In this document: positions 62,519 to 64,000 of the stretch, piece after piece
How positions within the stretch are numbered: position 1 is the stretch's first letter
How the letters are laid out: each line of letters starts with the position of its first letter
Origin: Lachnoclostridium sp. An196
GTDB taxonomy: Bacteria > Bacillota > Clostridia > Lachnospirales > Lachnospiraceae
Assembly (NCBI RefSeq): GCF_002160135.1
Contig: NZ_NFJZ01000005.1
Span: 62,001 to 126,000 of the forward strand
Length of the DNA: 64,000 nucleotides
Direction: 5' to 3'
Made by a program: the position numbers and the translations under genes
The notes under the pieces: generated by a model
Told to the model about the DNA's origin: nothing
Seen by the model: only the letters and a program-made list of their open reading frames with translations
Database searches by the model: none

Positions 62519-64000
62519 CTATTCCTCCTCCATCAAATAATAATATGGTCCGAAATCCTTGGGGATTAATGTTTTCCCTGTCTTTGCCATCTCTCTTTTA
62601 ACTGCCGTCAGGATATGTTTCATTCCCACCGGGACCTGCTCTCCTGCTGCCAAAAATGCAGCCGCAACCGCCACATTTTTGATCTGACTTCCGGAGAATT
62701 TCATTTCTTCCGCAAGATAATCCAAGTCAAGTTCCTCTTTCGGCACATGATCCGGAAAAACTTTCTCCCAGATTTCCCTGCGCCGGACTGCGTCCGTGAA
62801 CGGGAATTCAATGATGAACTTAAATCTGCGCAAAAAAGCATTATCAAAATTCTGCAGCAGATTTGTAGCAAGAATGATAATTCCTTCATACTCTTCGATT
62901 TTCTGGAGCAGATATGCCGTACTCGCGTTTGCATATTTGTCGTTAGAATCTTTCTGATCCGTCCTTTTCCCAAAAAGAACGTCCGCCTCATCAAAGAACA
63001 GGATACTCTGGCTTTTTTTCGCCTGTTCAAATATATTTCCCAGTTTCTTCTCCGATTCCCCTACATATTTGGACAGTACGCCCGCCATATCCACTTTGTA
63101 GAGTTCCAGATTCAGCACGTTGGCGATCACCTGGGCGCCCATTGTCTTGCCGGTTCCCGGAGGTCCGTAAAAAAGCAGAGAAAGACCTTTTCCATAAGCC
63201 AGTTTTTCCTCAAATCCCCAGCGATGATACACCTGATGATGATAGATGACCTGATCACACGCATCTTTCAGCATCTTTTTCTGCGGTTCCGGCAATACCA
63301 GGTCATCCCATGTATATTGCGCCCGGATACGAACCGCGTCATTTCCCAGCCGGTGATCCAGCTGGCTTCTGCATGCTTCCATCAGCCACCGCTCCTGCGG
63401 CCCGCTTTCCTCAAGCCAAAGCCTGCTCCGGTACTCATCCACACAGGTACGGATACATCCTGCTGATAATATGTATTTATCGGCAAAAAATTCCACGTCC
63501 ATCCCTTCCGGGATCTCCTCTTCCCTCAGCCAGGTTTTCCAAAGCACAATTCGCTCTTCCGTCGTTGTTTCAGGCAAAGAAATTTTCCATATTCTGCGGC
63601 TTCCTTCCTGAATACGGAGGTTCCATCTGTATCTGGAAGTCAGGAACAGCATTCCATTCCAGGACTGAAGTCCCCACAGAACCTTTTCTGTTAATTTATG
63701 GTCTACTTTGTCCTCTTCCCGATCCTTTTCCAGATCATAAACACAAACCGCCGCATTTCCCTGCAAAATAGCTTCCCGCATAATCCTTTTCAGGATTTTC
63801 CGAAATGTCTCCGGAGCTTCCGGCAAACGGCTGCTGTCTGCGAAAAGAATTTGTCTGCCATGTTTTTCACAAAACTTTTCCGCCTGAAATTTCTTTCCTG
63901 CGCCAAATTCTCCATGCAGAAAGACTGCCATATGATCCTGGTCGCGCACATAGATGCGATCCAGACACTCCGCCGCTTTTTGATGGATCAGCAGCTCCTT
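62519..64000 (-). CDS. CIS AAA+ ATPase (5' end outside the window)
   Basis: The reading frame is open to the right edge; a GTG at 63949 is a possible start, but the sequence before it (KAAECLDRIYVRDQD) continues the protein, so the gene probably begins outside. At least 493 residues are present. A degenerate first P-loop (HGEFGAGKKFQAEKF) is followed by a full AAA+ domain: GPPGTGKTMGAQVIANVL, ILFFDEADVLFGKR and ATNLLQNFDNAFLRR. It is similar in plan to the 615-residue ATPase downstream. Two AAA+ genes bracket the 818-residue and chaperone-like genes. Confidence 0.85.
   Translation of the reverse strand, partial: KELLIHQKAAECLDRIYVRDQDHMAVFLHGEFGAGKKFQAEKFCEKHGRQILFADSSRLPEAPETFRKILKRIMREAILQGNAAVCVYDLEKDREEDKVDHKLTEKVLWGLQSWNGMLFLTSRYRWNLRIQEGSRRIWKISLPETTTEERIVLWKTWLREEEIPEGMDVEFFADKYILSAGCIRTCVDEYRSRLWLEESGPQERWLMEACRSQLDHRLGNDAVRIRAQYTWDDLVLPEPQKKMLKDACDQVIYHHQVYHRWGFEEKLAYGKGLSLLFYGPPGTGKTMGAQVIANVLNLELYKVDMAGVLSKYVGESEKKLGNIFEQAKKSQSILFFDEADVLFGKRTDQKDSNDKYANASTAYLLQKIEEYEGIIILATNLLQNFDNAFLRRFKFIIEFPFTDAVRRREIWEKVFPDHVPKEELDLDYLAEEMKFSGSQIKNVAVAAAFLAAGEQVPVGMKHILTAVKREMAKTGKTLIPKDFGPYYYLMEEE

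Noticed and set aside
21611-64000. Whole tail cluster considered as a prophage
   Set aside because: No integrase, terminase, portal, capsid, replication or lysis genes were seen, and AAA+ ATPase, DUF4255 cap and DUF4280 tip genes are typical of CIS rather than of phages.

Overview
The window reads as chromosomal DNA of a strictly anaerobic, acetate-forming Firmicute, most likely a gut Lachnospiraceae acetogen of the Blautia/Marvinbryantia type. This is inferred from a complete acetogenic carbon pathway, strong GGAGG ribosome-binding sites, many GTG/TTG starts and a moderately GC-rich coding style. After a short fragment at the left edge, every convincing gene lies on the minus strand, so transcription runs from high to low coordinates. 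No stretch longer than about 290 bases lacks a gene.

Region 1 (1-1756): the C-terminal end of an ABC-F type ATPase on the plus strand, a terminator hairpin, and a convergent PucR-family regulator. The regulator has a near-consensus promoter overlapped by an inverted repeat.

Region 2 (1775-21519): one Wood-Ljungdahl gene cluster in a single orientation. In transcription order it holds a MetV-RnfC2 fusion, MetV, MetF, a His-rich metal-binding protein, CooT, CooC, CO dehydrogenase (AcsA), an AcsF/CooC-like ATPase, acetyl-CoA synthase (AcsB), both corrinoid Fe-S protein subunits (AcsD, AcsC), methyltransferase AcsE, the corrinoid activator RACo, a DUF3786 protein, formate-THF ligase, methenyl-THF cyclohydrolase FchA and FolD. 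Together these turn formate plus CO2 into acetyl-CoA; formate dehydrogenase, the Rnf complex and hydrogenases are not in the window. A promoter at 21491-21519 starts the cluster and a hairpin at 1775-1812 ends it. A 290-base, hairpin-rich gap with its own extended -10 promoter separates acsB from acsD.

Region 3 (21561-64000, continuing past the right edge): a long run of minus-strand genes for a contractile injection system (CIS), a phage-tail-like device related to Afp/PVC/eCIS particles. The structural half (21611-38507) holds tail protein I, two baseplate proteins, gp25, spike, hub, tube adaptor, a repeat-rich 938-residue protein, two tube proteins, sheath, PAAR-like tip and the DUF4255 cap protein, plus a 57-residue CIS protein at 33881-34054. 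The other half (38526-64000) is unusual. It holds a MORN-repeat membrane protein, a HAMP plus degenerate class III cyclase membrane protein, a small single-pass protein with a kinase-like N-terminus, a CIS-associated 596-residue protein, two giant cell-surface proteins with chitobiase-C-like repeats and C-terminal anchors, two AAA+ ATPases, an acidic YbjN/secretion-chaperone-like protein and an 818-residue helical/hydrophobic protein.

The CIS genes lie nose-to-tail with short gaps or overlaps, so device, ATPases, sensors and surface proteins are probably made together. No integrase, terminase, capsid, lysis gene or obvious tail fibre was found. The set therefore looks like a domesticated, possibly envelope-anchored CIS with its own surface-sensing module rather than a prophage. 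That interpretation is inference.
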